Shown here: positions 8,301 to 16,286 of the stretch, in pieces
Layout: every line of letters begins with the position of its first letter
Numbering within the stretch: position 1 is the stretch's first letter
Origin: Gillisia sp. CAL575
GTDB taxonomy: Bacteria; Bacteroidota; Bacteroidia; Flavobacteriales; Flavobacteriaceae
Direction of reading: 5' to 3'
Length of the DNA: 64,000 nucleotides
Assembly (NCBI RefSeq): GCF_000403785.1
Contig: NZ_APHJ01000017.1
Coordinates: 1-64,000 of the forward strand
Position numbers and translations under genes: made by a program
The notes under the pieces: model-generated
Told to the model about the DNA's origin: nothing
Seen by the model: the letters and a program-made list of their open reading frames with translations, nothing else
Database searches by the model: none

Positions 8301-9753
8301 AGACCGTTTGAGCCATCGGGTGGAACATTTTTCCTGCTACCCCGCTTAATGCCATAATTGGGAGGTAGACAATAAGTATAATTATTTGTCCGAAGGCTGC
8401 AGAATTCATCATTTTCCCAGCAGATAATTTCACTTCGGTATCCATTTGTGTTGAAGATAGCTTTTCAACCCCGGCATATTTCTTTTTACTGTTATGGATC
8501 CCGAACATTATAGATTCAACAATGATCACCGCCCCATCTACAATAAGGCCAAAATCTATGGCGCCCAAACTCATAAGGTTCCCCGAGACCCCAAAGAGGT
8601 TCATCAATGCGATTGCAAAAAGCATTGAAAGAGGTATGACCGAAGCCACTATCAACCCACCTCTTAAATTTCCGAGAAAGAGGATTAATACAAAAATCAC
8701 TATTAATGCCCCTTCTGCTAGATTGGTGGTTACCGTTCCAATGGCGCGATCCACCAGCTTTTTTCTATCCAGATAAGGCTCTATAGTTACTCCCTCGGGT
8801 AAGGTTTCCTTAATCTGTTCAATTTTATCCTTTACATCATTTATAACTTCAGAAGAATTTGCTCCTTTCAACATCATTACAATTCCCGTAACTACCTCGC
8901 CCTCACCATTTCGAGTAGCTGCTCCATATCGAACACTGTGACCAAACTGTACCTTGGCAACATCCCTAACAAGTACTGGTGTGCCATTACTTACTTTCAC
9001 AACTATCTTCTCCAATTCTTGCAAATTATTCACTAAGCCTTCACTACGAATAAAATATGCATTTGGACCCTTATCAATATAAGCTCCACCTGTATTTTGA
9101 TTGTTTTTTTCTAGCGCTGTAAAAATTTCTTCAATAGTAACATTCATACTTTGAAGTTTATTGGGGTCTAAAGCAATTTCATACTGCTTTACGAAGCCGC
9201 CAAAGCCACTAACTTCTGCGACGCCAGGAGTTCCCAACAGCTGTCTTTTAATAATCCAGTCTTGAATAGTACGTAACTCTGTAGCATCGTATTGATCTTC
9301 ATAACCCTCCTCAGGATGGATTACGTACTGATATATTTCTCCCAAGCCAGTGGTTACCGGTGCCATTTCAGGTTTTCCCACACCTTCGGGTATGTTACTT
9401 GCTGCCGAAGAAAGCCGTTCTTGTATTTGTTGTCTTGCCCAATAGAGATCTGTGTCTTCCTCAAAAACTATGGTTACAATGGAAAGACCAAAACGAGAAA
9501 AAGATCGCATTTCCTTTATTTCTGGTATACTTACCATTGTTTGCTCAACTGGAAATGTAACAAGCTGTTCCACCTCTTGTGCAGCAAGGGTAGGGGAAAC
9601 AGTTATAACCATTACCTGATTATCTGTAATATCCGGTACGGCATCTATGGGTAATTGTGTTAAGGAATAGGTTCCCCAGCCAATTAAGAACAAGGTTAAT
9701 ATTCCGACAACAAGTTTATTGTTGATCGAAAACTGAATGATTTTATCTAACAT
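5353..9753 (-). CDS. CzcA/CusA-family heavy-metal RND pump fused to a TolC-like outer-membrane factor
   Basis: At 1466 residues this is about 400 longer than a plain HME-RND pump. Residues 1 to about 1040 are the inner-membrane antiporter, with 12 helices and two porter loops. D400-F-G-L-I-V-D-G-A in TM4 matches the divalent-cation (Zn/Co/Cd/Ni) subgroups rather than the Cu/Ag CusA type. From about 1040 a signal-peptide-like stretch (IATTLIVIGGLFFPAMQLQAQ) leads into a TolC-like OEP domain (LTLPEAIEIALKNNNRIKIAQ to the C-terminus). Such fusions are known in Bacteroidetes. The sequence does not show whether the protein is cleaved after the internal signal. It is the main pump of this operon. 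Confidence 0.9.
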   Translation of the reverse strand: MLDKIIQFSINNKLVVGILTLFLIGWGTYSLTQLPIDAVPDITDNQVMVITVSPTLAAQEVEQLVTFPVEQTMVSIPEIKEMRSFSRFGLSIVTIVFEEDTDLYWARQQIQERLSSAASNIPEGVGKPEMAPVTTGLGEIYQYVIHPEEGYEDQYDATELRTIQDWIIKRQLLGTPGVAEVSGFGGFVKQYEIALDPNKLQSMNVTIEEIFTALEKNNQNTGGAYIDKGPNAYFIRSEGLVNNLQELEKIVVKVSNGTPVLVRDVAKVQFGHSVRYGAATRNGEGEVVTGIVMMLKGANSSEVINDVKDKIEQIKETLPEGVTIEPYLDRKKLVDRAIGTVTTNLAEGALIVIFVLILFLGNLRGGLIVASVIPLSMLFAIALMNLFGVSGNLMSLGAIDFGLIVDGAVIIVESIMFGIHNSKKKYAGVEKLSSTQMDTEVKLSAGKMMNSAAFGQIIILIVYLPIMALSGVAGKMFHPMAQTVSFAILGALILSLTYVPMMSALALGRKTEHKRNISDKMMDFFQRIYQPIIEAALRAKLVVLGLAIGLFAITLVVFANMGGEFIPQLDEGDFAVETRVPVGSSIDQMIDVSQKAQTILLNEYPDEVLQVVNKIGSGEIPTDPMPIEAGDMMVILSPKSEWTKAGGREELAAEMKESLSIIPNATFSFQQPIQMRFNELLTGAKQDVVIKIYGEDLDILSDLASNVGSKIKSVEGIADLYVEEVTGLPQINIKMNRDKIAQYGMNVEDINNAIETAFAGRSAGLVYEDERRFDLVVRMDKDYRTDITDVQNLYVSTPEGRQIPLSEVASVSFEPGPVQIQRDNAKRRIMVGFNVRDRDVQSIIEDIKQIMASNVDMPAGYYITYGGQFQNLQEANQRLMIALPVALLLILILLYFAFGSIKQSLLIFTAIPLSAIGGVFALIIRDLPFSISAGIGFIALFGVAVLNGIVLVAEFNRLEKEGVKDIYDRVLQGTRLRLRPVLMTATVAALGFLPMAISSSSGAEVQRPLATVVIGGLITATALTLIVLPVLYIYFTEGKVKFNFRRKKIATTLIVIGGLFFPAMQLQAQETSQLQERELTLPEAIEIALKNNNRIKIAQYEIDVEETGKYGAISIPKTEFSYSGGEFNTPAVKDNLYGVTQRINFPTVYTSQFKLAKAKVNSSEQLKVIQENELIADVKAAYLRSLFLMENKHLLQRQDSLYDNLDRSSLMRYKTGESTRLESVTSAAQSMQIKNKLQQNEADLRIAQNRLQVVLNTKENISVKSIELIPREINFDIESQSVEQSPLFAYLKQQLEVRKRETNVERNKVLPDIMFGYNNQTFNGAQSSGLANQNFNDDELFSSFQVGIAIPIFPGGHRSKIKAAKIEEDIAQSRIELNQTQLQGELQNLLQEYYKLQGTLSYYQNEALPQAELIINNSEKSFKSGDASYTQYLQNLTLANSIQTDYLNTLYQYNQSIIVIEALLGL

Positions 9754-9959
9754 TATAGTAGAAGAATTTTAAGATGGAAAACGAAAATGGAAAACATCAA
9801 GAGCTGACCTTATAGGACCTTGAAAAAAAGGCATATAGTTTTAATGCTAAAGATGAATTAGGGAAATAGTTATAACAAAGGATTATGACATAACTAAATA
9901 GGGATATAAATATCATCAAGTTCAGTTGAAGCTTGAATAGTTTATATCACCTTAAGAAA

Positions 9960-10346
9960 TTAACAAGACGGAGGTCCCCGAAGGGTATGGGAAGGTAATG
10001 CTGTAAAATATGGAATTATAGGATAATCCCGAAAACGTTGCTTTTCAAAATTCGCGAACCAAATTTCTTGATTGTCAATGTGAACATTTAAAGGCGAGTT
10101 TTGAAAAATTTTAATTTTTACATCTAGATTTTTAACGGTGCCCGTTACATACTTTAAACTTCTTTCATTCAAGGAATGCTGAAAGTGCTCAAAAATATGG
10201 CCAAGCTCTAGATGTTCTTGAGCAATTTGTTGTGGACCCTTTTCAGAAGCATTAGAAACGTGCTCAGCATCAATATGAGGTACGATGTCGTGACCTATCA
10301 TAATGAAGGCTGCTGCAAAAAAAAGTATATTTCTAAATAGCTTCAA
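9960..10346 (-). CDS. Small exported His-containing protein, first gene of the metal operon
   Basis: A 128-residue protein with a hydrophobic N-terminus (LFRNILFFAAAFIMIGHD) followed by a histidine-containing segment (HDIVPHIDAEH, HLELGHIFEHFQH). It ends in RGPPSC. No family was recognised by name, but similar small proteins often precede CzcA-type operons in Bacteroidetes. The histidines suggest metal binding in the periplasm. It lies 206 bases upstream of the pump gene on the same strand. A TAnnTTTG-like box (TATTTTCG, 7 of 8) reads leftward at 10369-10376, a plausible operon promoter. Confidence 0.6.
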   Translation of the reverse strand: MKLFRNILFFAAAFIMIGHDIVPHIDAEHVSNASEKGPQQIAQEHLELGHIFEHFQHSLNERSLKYVTGTVKNLDVKIKIFQNSPLNVHIDNQEIWFANFEKQRFRDYPIIPYFTALPSHTLRGPPSC

Positions 10347-10480
10347 AGAAAATTGATTCTATAATTAGATGCGAAAATAGTTATTTAATTTTAGATGGAA
10401 AATTAAAATCAATTTTCTATTTAACTAAATGGTTCAGCTTTATAGTTTTAAAATTTGACTTTTCTTCAATTTAAAGCCTT

Positions 10481-10669
10481 TTAGAAATTTATTACACTAT
10501 CTAAAGCATCATCCGTATCCTGATGAATAAAATTGGCTTGATAGCGAATAGTAGTAGTAACCGATGAATGTCTATATAGTTTTTGCAACATTTGGATCGG
10601 AATTTTATCACCAGAAAGGTTTCCAAAACTGTGTCTATCAATGTTCATGCTTATGTTTTTTTTTAATCC
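10481..10669 (-). pseudogene. Tyrosine recombinase (phage integrase family), C-terminal fragment
   Basis: The reverse complement reads SMNIDRHSFGNLSGDK, IPIQMLQKLYRHSS, TTTIRYQANFIHQ and DTDDALDSVINF before a TAA at 10481-10483. This is the last 60 or so residues of a Bacteroidetes tyrosine recombinase, with the RH box, the second His and the Tyr nucleophile (TIRYQ). A TAG at 10670-10672 stops the frame, and no N-terminal half is found further upstream on the minus strand. It marks the right edge of the metal operon. A similar fragment lies at 18462-18536. Confidence 0.75.
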
Positions 10670-10718
10670 CTAATAGTATTGCAGTCCTTTTTAATGCACG
10701 GTTGAGATTTCTGGTAAC

Positions 10719-10922
10719 TCATTTTCTTAGGTGAGGGTTATAAGATATAAGCACTATATTTTTAATTAACTCAATATATGACCCAACAGTATTTCCATTG
10801 GCTGCATCAATCCAAAATGGCAGGTGCTTCGTCCATACTTCAATCTTTTTTGAAAAATGCTTCCTTATTTAGTCGATCAATTATCGGTTGAAAATCAAGC
10901 AATACATAACCCATATCTACTT
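10719..10922 (-). pseudogene. Decayed unidentified reading frame with one frameshift
   Basis: Reading leftward from 10922, VDMGYVLLDFQPIIDRLN continues to an A-run near 10855. If the frame shifts there it continues as KIEVWTKHLPFWIDAANGN and then TVGSYIELIKNIVLISYNP to a TGA at 10719-10721. The composition looks like real protein on both sides of the shift. I do not recognise the family. The setting, beside a broken integrase, suggests a degraded passenger gene. Confidence 0.3.
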
Positions 10923-11128
10923 AAAGTATATAATTTATGTAAACTAATATCAATCACGCATAACAGTCTTGATTTATGCTAATGGTGGGAATAGGACGCA
11001 TCCTTATCTATGGGGTTTTTAGCCTAATTGTTTTGCTAATTAGTGTTAGACTATCGCTTTTCACTGGAATACCTGCTATTTTCTGAAGACCCTCCTTATT
11101 TTAAACTTCTTAATTATTTTAAAGTTTT

Positions 11129-12085
11129 TTAATCTTCCAAAGAATCATGTTCTTTATTGGGAATCACAACAGATGCCAATATTCCTCCGACTAATGAAAG
11201 ACCTATTACTGCCAAGGAAAGCCATTCTGGAATTTCTATATGGTGTGAAAAGATCAGCTTTAATCCCACATAGGCAAGTATCAATACTAAACTGTAATTA
11301 ATATAACGAAATTTATTCAGCATACGCGAAATAAGGAAATACATAGACCTTAATCCAAGGATAGCAAGAATATTAGAACTGAAAACTATAAAAGGATCTG
11401 CAGTAATGGCTAGGATAGCAGGAATACTATCAAGGGCAAAAAGAATATCTGTAAGTTCTATGATGATAAGGGCCATGAAAAGGGGTGTAGCAACACGAAT
11501 TCCCATTCTCCTGATAAAAAATTTATCCCCATCCATAAAAGGAGTGTACGGAAGAACCTTTCTCATTTTTCTGAAAATGAAGGATTTCTTCGGATTAAAT
11601 TCTGTTCCATCAGATTTCCACATTTTATAAGCCGTATAAATAAGGAAAGCACCAAAAACATAAACAATCCAGTCAAACTGGTTAATTAATGCTACTCCAA
11701 AAACAATCATAAGGGCTCGGAAAACAATAGCTCCTAAGATTCCCCAAAAAAGTACCCTGTGTTGAAATAGATCAGGTACTTTAAAAGCTTTGAAAATAAT
11801 CGCAATCACAAAAACATTGTCGATACTTAGTGATAACTCAATTAAATAACCTGTAACGTATTTAAGAACGGCATCATCTGGAGTTATTCTTGTGGGATTG
11901 GCCACTAATCCTTGGGAAAACAACCACCAAATTACCCCGGAGAAACCAAGAGCAACTGAAATCCAAATACTGGTCCATATGGCCGCTTCTTTAGCTTTTA
12001 TTACGTGAGCCTTTTTATTGAATACTCCAAGATCGAGAGCAAGAAAAAGTAAAATACATGAGATAAATATTACCCAGACAATCAT
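11129..12085 (-). CDS. TerC/Alx-family membrane protein
   Basis: A 318-residue protein with about nine membrane helices, starting at the ATG giving MIVWVIFISCILLF rather than an ATG 42 bases upstream, because this matches the family N-terminus. The TerC signatures are present: ELSLSIDNVFVIAIIF (acidic and Asn residues in the membrane) and IELTDILFALDSIPAILA. TerC/Alx proteins act in manganese homeostasis or secretion-linked metalation; older tellurite-resistance labels come from plasmid operons. No ter genes are nearby. The short basic loop between halves (KMRKVLPYTPFMDGDKFF) is typical. Confidence 0.85.
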   Translation of the reverse strand: MIVWVIFISCILLFLALDLGVFNKKAHVIKAKEAAIWTSIWISVALGFSGVIWWLFSQGLVANPTRITPDDAVLKYVTGYLIELSLSIDNVFVIAIIFKAFKVPDLFQHRVLFWGILGAIVFRALMIVFGVALINQFDWIVYVFGAFLIYTAYKMWKSDGTEFNPKKSFIFRKMRKVLPYTPFMDGDKFFIRRMGIRVATPLFMALIIIELTDILFALDSIPAILAITADPFIVFSSNILAILGLRSMYFLISRMLNKFRYINYSLVLILAYVGLKLIFSHHIEIPEWLSLAVIGLSLVGGILASVVIPNKEHDSLED

Positions 12086-12212
12086 AGTTGAGTTAATTAA
12101 AAATGTTAGTAAATATATGCTTAACAAATAGAGAAAATTTAATCTTCGGTACTTTGATATGTTTAAAAAAACCTCGTTCTTTAAAATTCCAGTTCTATGG
12201 CCGTATTATAAA

Positions 12213-12902
12213 CTATAATTTATATGCCTTGTTCTTAAGGTTTTTTTTATTCATAAAAAGTTCCATTATTATAGGGAAAAGGGATGCCGCAATAATTCCT
12301 AATATTATAATTTCAAAATTATTCTTCACAAAGGCAAAACTTCCTAAATAGTATCCCAGAAAAACTAAACTAAATACCCATATAAATGCTCCAACTACAT
12401 TATAGCGAATAAATGTTGCATAGGGCATTTCTCCTATTCCTGCTACAAAAGGCGCAAATGTTCTAATAATAGGTAAGAACCGAGCTGTAATAATAGTTTT
12501 TGGTCCATGAAGTTTATAGAATTCATTTGTCTTCATGATATATTTTGGATTTACAATTGGCTTATCATTTATTTTCCAGTTGAGTAATTTAAGACCGAGA
12601 TTCTTACCAAGGTAATAATTCACTCCATCTCCGAGAATTGCGGCTATAAGTAATACTGAAAGTGTAATTAGGAGATTTAATTCAGCTGTTTGTCCAACAT
12701 CATTTTGAACACCCGCACAAAAAGTACCTGCAGTGAATAATAGAATATCTCCCGGTAAAAAGGCCATTACCACAAGTCCGGTTTCCATAAATACTATCAA
12801 AAATAGAATGGTATAGATCCAAACGCCATAATCCAACACCAATTTAAAAAGATGTTGGTCCAGATTTAGTATAAAATCTAAGATATAGTTAATGATTTCC
12901 AA
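12213..12902 (-). CDS. DedA/VTT-domain membrane protein
   Basis: A 229-residue DedA-family protein. The re-entrant-loop motifs are FLPGDILLFTAG (about 48-59) and ARFLPIIRTFAPFVAGIG (about 140-157) with the conserved arginine, followed by FIRYNVVGAFIWV. DedA proteins are linked to flipping of undecaprenyl phosphate or phosphatidylethanolamine and to membrane-potential homeostasis. It sits alone on the minus strand, 127 bases from the TerC gene and 77 from the symporter gene. The C-terminus is basic (MNKKNLKNKAYKL). Confidence 0.85.
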   Translation of the reverse strand: MEIINYILDFILNLDQHLFKLVLDYGVWIYTILFLIVFMETGLVVMAFLPGDILLFTAGTFCAGVQNDVGQTAELNLLITLSVLLIAAILGDGVNYYLGKNLGLKLLNWKINDKPIVNPKYIMKTNEFYKLHGPKTIITARFLPIIRTFAPFVAGIGEMPYATFIRYNVVGAFIWVFSLVFLGYYLGSFAFVKNNFEIIILGIIAASLFPIIMELFMNKKNLKNKAYKL

Positions 12903-12979
12903 GGTGTGTTATATTTTAATTTTTCTGAAATAGGTATATATTTTTTGGTCACCAAAAATGAATTTTATAATAAAAACTT

Positions 12980-14347
12980 TTAAGGCGCACTGAAGTTTAA
13001 ATTTTCTTTCCTGCTTATAGATTTAGCGATTATTAATGAAACTGCAGCATCTCCAGAAACATTTATTACAGTTCTACACATATCAAGAGGACGGTCAACT
13101 GCAAATATCAAAGCCAAACCGGCCTCGGGAATTCCAGCCTGGGCTAGAACGATCACCAACATTACCATACCAGCTCCGGGAACTGCTGCAGATCCTATGG
13201 AGGCAAGGGTGGCCGTAAGAATTATCATTAATTGTGCTTCAAGACTAAGATCTATTCCAAAAGCTTGTGCAATAAAAACTGCTGCCACCGCCTGATAAAG
13301 ACTGGTGCCATCCATGTTAATGGTTGCACCTATGGGCAGAACAAAACTAGCAACTTCTTTGGGCACTTTTAATTTGTTTTCTACACACTCCATAGTAACC
13401 GGAAGTGTTGCCGCACTCGAGCTAGTTGAAAAAGCAAGCAATTGTGCAGGGGCGATGGCATTATAAAAGAACCTGATTGATTTACCAGTAAATATCCAGA
13501 CCAGTAAGGCATACAATGCTAGCATTATAATTAACCCCGTAACAACAGTTATGGCATACAGTGCTAGGGCAGAAAATAGATCGGCACTAGGAGATTCAAC
13601 CACCAACGAAGCCAGTAATGCAAAAACGCCATAAGGTGCTGCCAGCATAATTAAATCAATCATTTTCAGGATCACATCATTAAATCCATTAACAAAATCC
13701 TTAACTGGTTTAGCCGCCGTTGAAGGGATCAATATTAGCCCTATTCCGAAGAAAACCGCAAAGAATATAACCTGGAGCATTTTGGTGTTGTCACTGGCTG
13801 CAAAAAATATATTGGAAGGAACAATATCCTCTAGCGCCTGAAGTGGTCCAGTTTCTTTTTGATCTTGAGCAGTTTCAATTCGGCCCTGAACCTCACTTGC
13901 ATAGCTGCTCAACAAATTAGTACGGGTATTCTGAGAAATGGCATCACCCGGTTTAATAAAATTTACAAGTACCAACCCAATAGATACTGCCATGAAGGTG
14001 GTGAGAATAAATGTAATTACAGTACGGGTTCCCATTTGTGATAACTTTGAGATATCTCCAAGGTCTGAAACTCCTTTTATTAATGAGGCTAAAATGAGAG
14101 GAACCGCTATGAGTTTTAGAGAATTAATAAAGATGGTCCCTAATGGTTTAACCCAATCTATAATTAAAACGTAACCCCATGAAAATTGAGAAAGTAAAAG
14201 GGCAATAAATACCCCCGCGGCCATCCCTAAAAGTATTTGCCAATGCAGTGCAAGTTTTTTATGTTTCAATCTCTTAAGTTTTTTAATCAATCTGATTATT
14301 TGAACTAACTCATTCCAACGGTATGTAAGCCTAAAAATGAAATACAA
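12980..14347 (-). CDS. Dicarboxylate/amino acid:cation symporter (DAACS, GltP/GltT type)
   Basis: A 455-residue sodium- or proton-coupled carrier for C4-dicarboxylates, glutamate or similar. The serine-rich hairpin FSTSSSAATLPVTMEC and the TM7 motif INMDGTSLY are diagnostic, and the C-terminal VDRPLDMCRTVINVSGDA is the substrate and Na+ site. The start is uncertain: the first 30 residues (MYFIFRLTYRWNELV onward) are unusually long and basic, and homologues usually begin near KHKKLALHWQILLGM. The flanking 210 bases upstream hold a GACATGTC palindrome but no clear promoter. Confidence 0.88.
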   Translation of the reverse strand: MYFIFRLTYRWNELVQIIRLIKKLKRLKHKKLALHWQILLGMAAGVFIALLLSQFSWGYVLIIDWVKPLGTIFINSLKLIAVPLILASLIKGVSDLGDISKLSQMGTRTVITFILTTFMAVSIGLVLVNFIKPGDAISQNTRTNLLSSYASEVQGRIETAQDQKETGPLQALEDIVPSNIFFAASDNTKMLQVIFFAVFFGIGLILIPSTAAKPVKDFVNGFNDVILKMIDLIMLAAPYGVFALLASLVVESPSADLFSALALYAITVVTGLIIMLALYALLVWIFTGKSIRFFYNAIAPAQLLAFSTSSSAATLPVTMECVENKLKVPKEVASFVLPIGATINMDGTSLYQAVAAVFIAQAFGIDLSLEAQLMIILTATLASIGSAAVPGAGMVMLVIVLAQAGIPEAGLALIFAVDRPLDMCRTVINVSGDAAVSLIIAKSISRKENLNFSAP

Positions 14348-14520
14348 ATTGAAATTATCACTACCAATTGTGCTTCCATATACGATATCCTATGGTTCTC
14401 TTTAGATGCCGTTTAATCACCAATCCAATTATGAGCTGAAGTTTTCAAGCCCACAACTGTTCGTCCAATGACATGTCCTGTCACCTATTTTTCGTGATAA
14501 AAGATGCTCCTTATATCAAT

Positions 14521-14541
14521 AGGAGCAGTCCAACTGCTCCC
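14521..14541. repeat. Short inverted repeat GGAGCAG/CTGCTCC
   Basis: The arms GGAGCAG and CTGCTCC enclose a 5-base loop. Another GCTCC/GGAGC pair partly overlaps just to the left (about 14506-14526), so alternative folds are possible. It lies about 20 bases past the stop of the 14560-15066 gene on the minus strand. It lacks a U-run, so it is at best a weak terminator or an operator for the symporter gene. Confidence 0.35.
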
Positions 14542-14559
14542 TATTAATATTGAAAAACA

Positions 14560-15066
14560 TTAAGCAGTATGTTTTAGAATTGGCATCGCATTTAAATACT
14601 TTTGTAATTCCAAAACTAGGTTTTCTGCGTTTTTGAGTTCAAAATCTTCGGTATAGTTGAGATCGTAGTTATATAAATTAACCGTTAGTAGCCCTGAAGT
14701 ATTGTTCTCGTAGAATTCCAGATCCAATCTGGAAAGGGTTGAGACCAGTTTGTTATGTAAACTATATTTGGCATAATGGGGTAGTAATCTAATCTGACCT
14801 ATTTTATTTAGATCGATATGATTAATTATGAACTCATTTTCCAATTCCTGGACGAATAAAAATTGCCTTTTTAAAATATCTATTCCTGCAATATTGGTAT
14901 TCCAGAGGAGCTTAAAAGTTATATTATAGCTTAATTTTAATGCTTCTTCTTTAAATTTTATTTTAAGGTTTTTTTTCTTTGTATTAACAAATAAACGACA
15001 AAGGATAAATGGCAAAAAACAAATGATCACCAAAATACCCGAAACGATGATAAAATCTAATTTCAT
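14560..15066 (-). CDS. Hypothetical single-helix membrane protein
   Basis: A 168-residue protein with one N-terminal helix (MKLDFIIVSGILVIICFLPFILCRLF) followed by a basic patch (NTKKKNLKIKFKEE) that should remain cytoplasmic. The remainder is soluble, mixed alpha/beta by composition, with no motif I recognise. It stands alone between the symporter and another orphan gene on the same strand. It may be a membrane-tethered regulatory or structural protein, but no function can be given. Confidence 0.6.
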   Translation of the reverse strand: MKLDFIIVSGILVIICFLPFILCRLFVNTKKKNLKIKFKEEALKLSYNITFKLLWNTNIAGIDILKRQFLFVQELENEFIINHIDLNKIGQIRLLPHYAKYSLHNKLVSTLSRLDLEFYENNTSGLLTVNLYNYDLNYTEDFELKNAENLVLELQKYLNAMPILKHTA

Positions 15067-15169
15067 TTTTCTGAATTTTAAATAATTAATCCTTTAAGTA
15101 ACAGTTCAATAATTCTTAGAATATTAAACTTGCGGAAAATTTACAGGTTATTAGTACCTGTATAAGGAT

Positions 15170-15496
15170 TTACAGAAAAGTATGGAAGGGAAAGATGATA
15201 TCTGGAATACTTAAACCAGGTTTTATAAAACGACTATTAATATAATATTTTTCAGACTTTGTAAGAATTCTTAAATCTGATTCTGTGGGTATATATCCAG
15301 AAGGAAAAGATATGTGATTATAAAAATTATTGCAAGCAGTTGTAGGAAAGGGAGTAGATAAATCTATATGATCTTCAGACAACGAAATGGAGACTTCAAC
15401 CCCAAGGCCTTGGGAAACTTCATTTATAGAAAAAGCTTGTGCGGCATTGGTGAAAACCAATATTAATAATACCGCTAGCAATCTAAAGTCGTGCAT
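15170..15496 (-). CDS. Small exported hypothetical protein
   Basis: A 108-residue protein with a signal peptide (LLAVLLILVFTNAAQA, cleavage after about residue 21). The mature part of about 85 residues has a single cysteine and no recognised domain. A good Bacteroidetes promoter box lies 23 bases upstream of its start on the same strand. It is an orphan with no functional clue from neighbours. Confidence 0.55.
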   Translation of the reverse strand: MHDFRLLAVLLILVFTNAAQAFSINEVSQGLGVEVSISLSEDHIDLSTPFPTTACNNFYNHISFPSGYIPTESDLRILTKSEKYYINSRFIKPGLSIPDIIFPFHTFL

Positions 15497-15518
15497 TTTA
15501 TTTGAGTGAATTGTATTT

Positions 15519-15526
15519 CAAATGTA
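15519..15526 (-). promoter_or_regulatory. Bacteroidetes -7 box TACATTTG
   Basis: On the minus strand this reads TACATTTG, a full match to the TAnnTTTG consensus, 23 bases before the start codon of the small exported protein. No clear TTG -33 box is seen about 19 bases further upstream. Confidence 0.4.
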
Positions 15527-15742
15527 GATATTAAATATGTTAAAATTTAAAAACTTTTCCGCAATATTTTATTTCAACCTCAGAGATTAAATGACGCATT
15601 CTTGCTCATAATTTTAATTTCTCATAGGTTTAATTGTCTGGAAATAATACTTCTAGAGAGGTTATATGTGTTAAAGTAAAATTCACGAATCAATAAATAA
15701 TATACATTTACTTCATAATTAACAAAAAACCTTAAACACAAA

Positions 15743-15928
15743 ATGAAAAAAATATTGCTTCCTTTTTACGTGCTTGCAGTTGTGCTAAGCATGGTTTCAT
15801 GTAAAGAAAATACTAATGAAACAACTCTTGAGGCGGATGAAACTTTTGAAACTCCGGCTGAGGTAAATGAGACGCCTGCTGTAGAAGAGGTGGATATTAT
15901 TGAAGAAGATTCTACTTCAATTCAATAA
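15743..15928 (+). CDS. Small acidic lipoprotein
   Basis: A 61-residue protein with a lipoprotein signal (LPFYVLAVVLSMVSCKEN, lipobox Cys at about 20). The mature tail of about 40 residues is almost entirely Glu, Thr, Asp, Val and Pro (ETPAEVNETPAVEEVD). It is probably a disordered surface or periplasmic tail. It is followed 22 bases later by a strong terminator, so it forms its own transcript. No family was recognised; its short length and independent transcription are the notable points. Confidence 0.6.
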   Translation: MKKILLPFYVLAVVLSMVSCKENTNETTLEADETFETPAEVNETPAVEEVDIIEEDSTSIQ

Positions 15929-15950
15929 TGTAAATTTTTGGATTTAAATC

Positions 15951-15990
15951 AGATAAAACCGTTTTAAAACAACGGTTTTATCTTTTTAAA
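15951..15990 (+). terminator. Rho-independent terminator of the small lipoprotein gene
   Basis: A perfect 13-bp stem AGATAAAACCGTT/AACGGTTTTATCT (15951-15963 and 15971-15983) with a 7-base loop is followed by TTTTAAAA. The A/T-rich flanks would let it work in both directions. Confidence 0.8.
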
Positions 15991-16286
15991 AAATACATTT
16001 TAGGTTTATCTGATTAGATAGTGGTGGGATAGAGAATTTGGGAAATTTAGAATCATATATTTTCGCTTACCTAAAGATTGGTGTTCTTAACTCAATCTTT
16101 TCAATCCAATATAGCTACTAATTAAGAAATTTATTTCCACGCTTATAAACTCAAAGTAGGAAAATTTGCTAATTACAAGTATGCTTTACTAGAATTCTCA
16201 AAGAGTAATCAATAGTAGGAATAGGTATCTCTGTTGAAATTTAACCTTCTGGCTTCTATAGATATTTCAAGAATAATTATTCAGTA
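15991..16286 (+). other. Upstream region of the NSS transporter operon
   Basis: About 300 AT-rich bases without a reading frame. No full TAnnTTTG box was found near the transporter start. The closest element is TTGAAATTTAACC about 55 bases before the ATG, which could serve as a -33 region. Nothing else is recognisable. Confidence 0.35.

Noticed and set aside
11129-12085. Tellurite resistance determinant
   Set aside because: Single TerC/Alx-type gene without terZABDE partners; manganese/secretion-linked roles are more likely.
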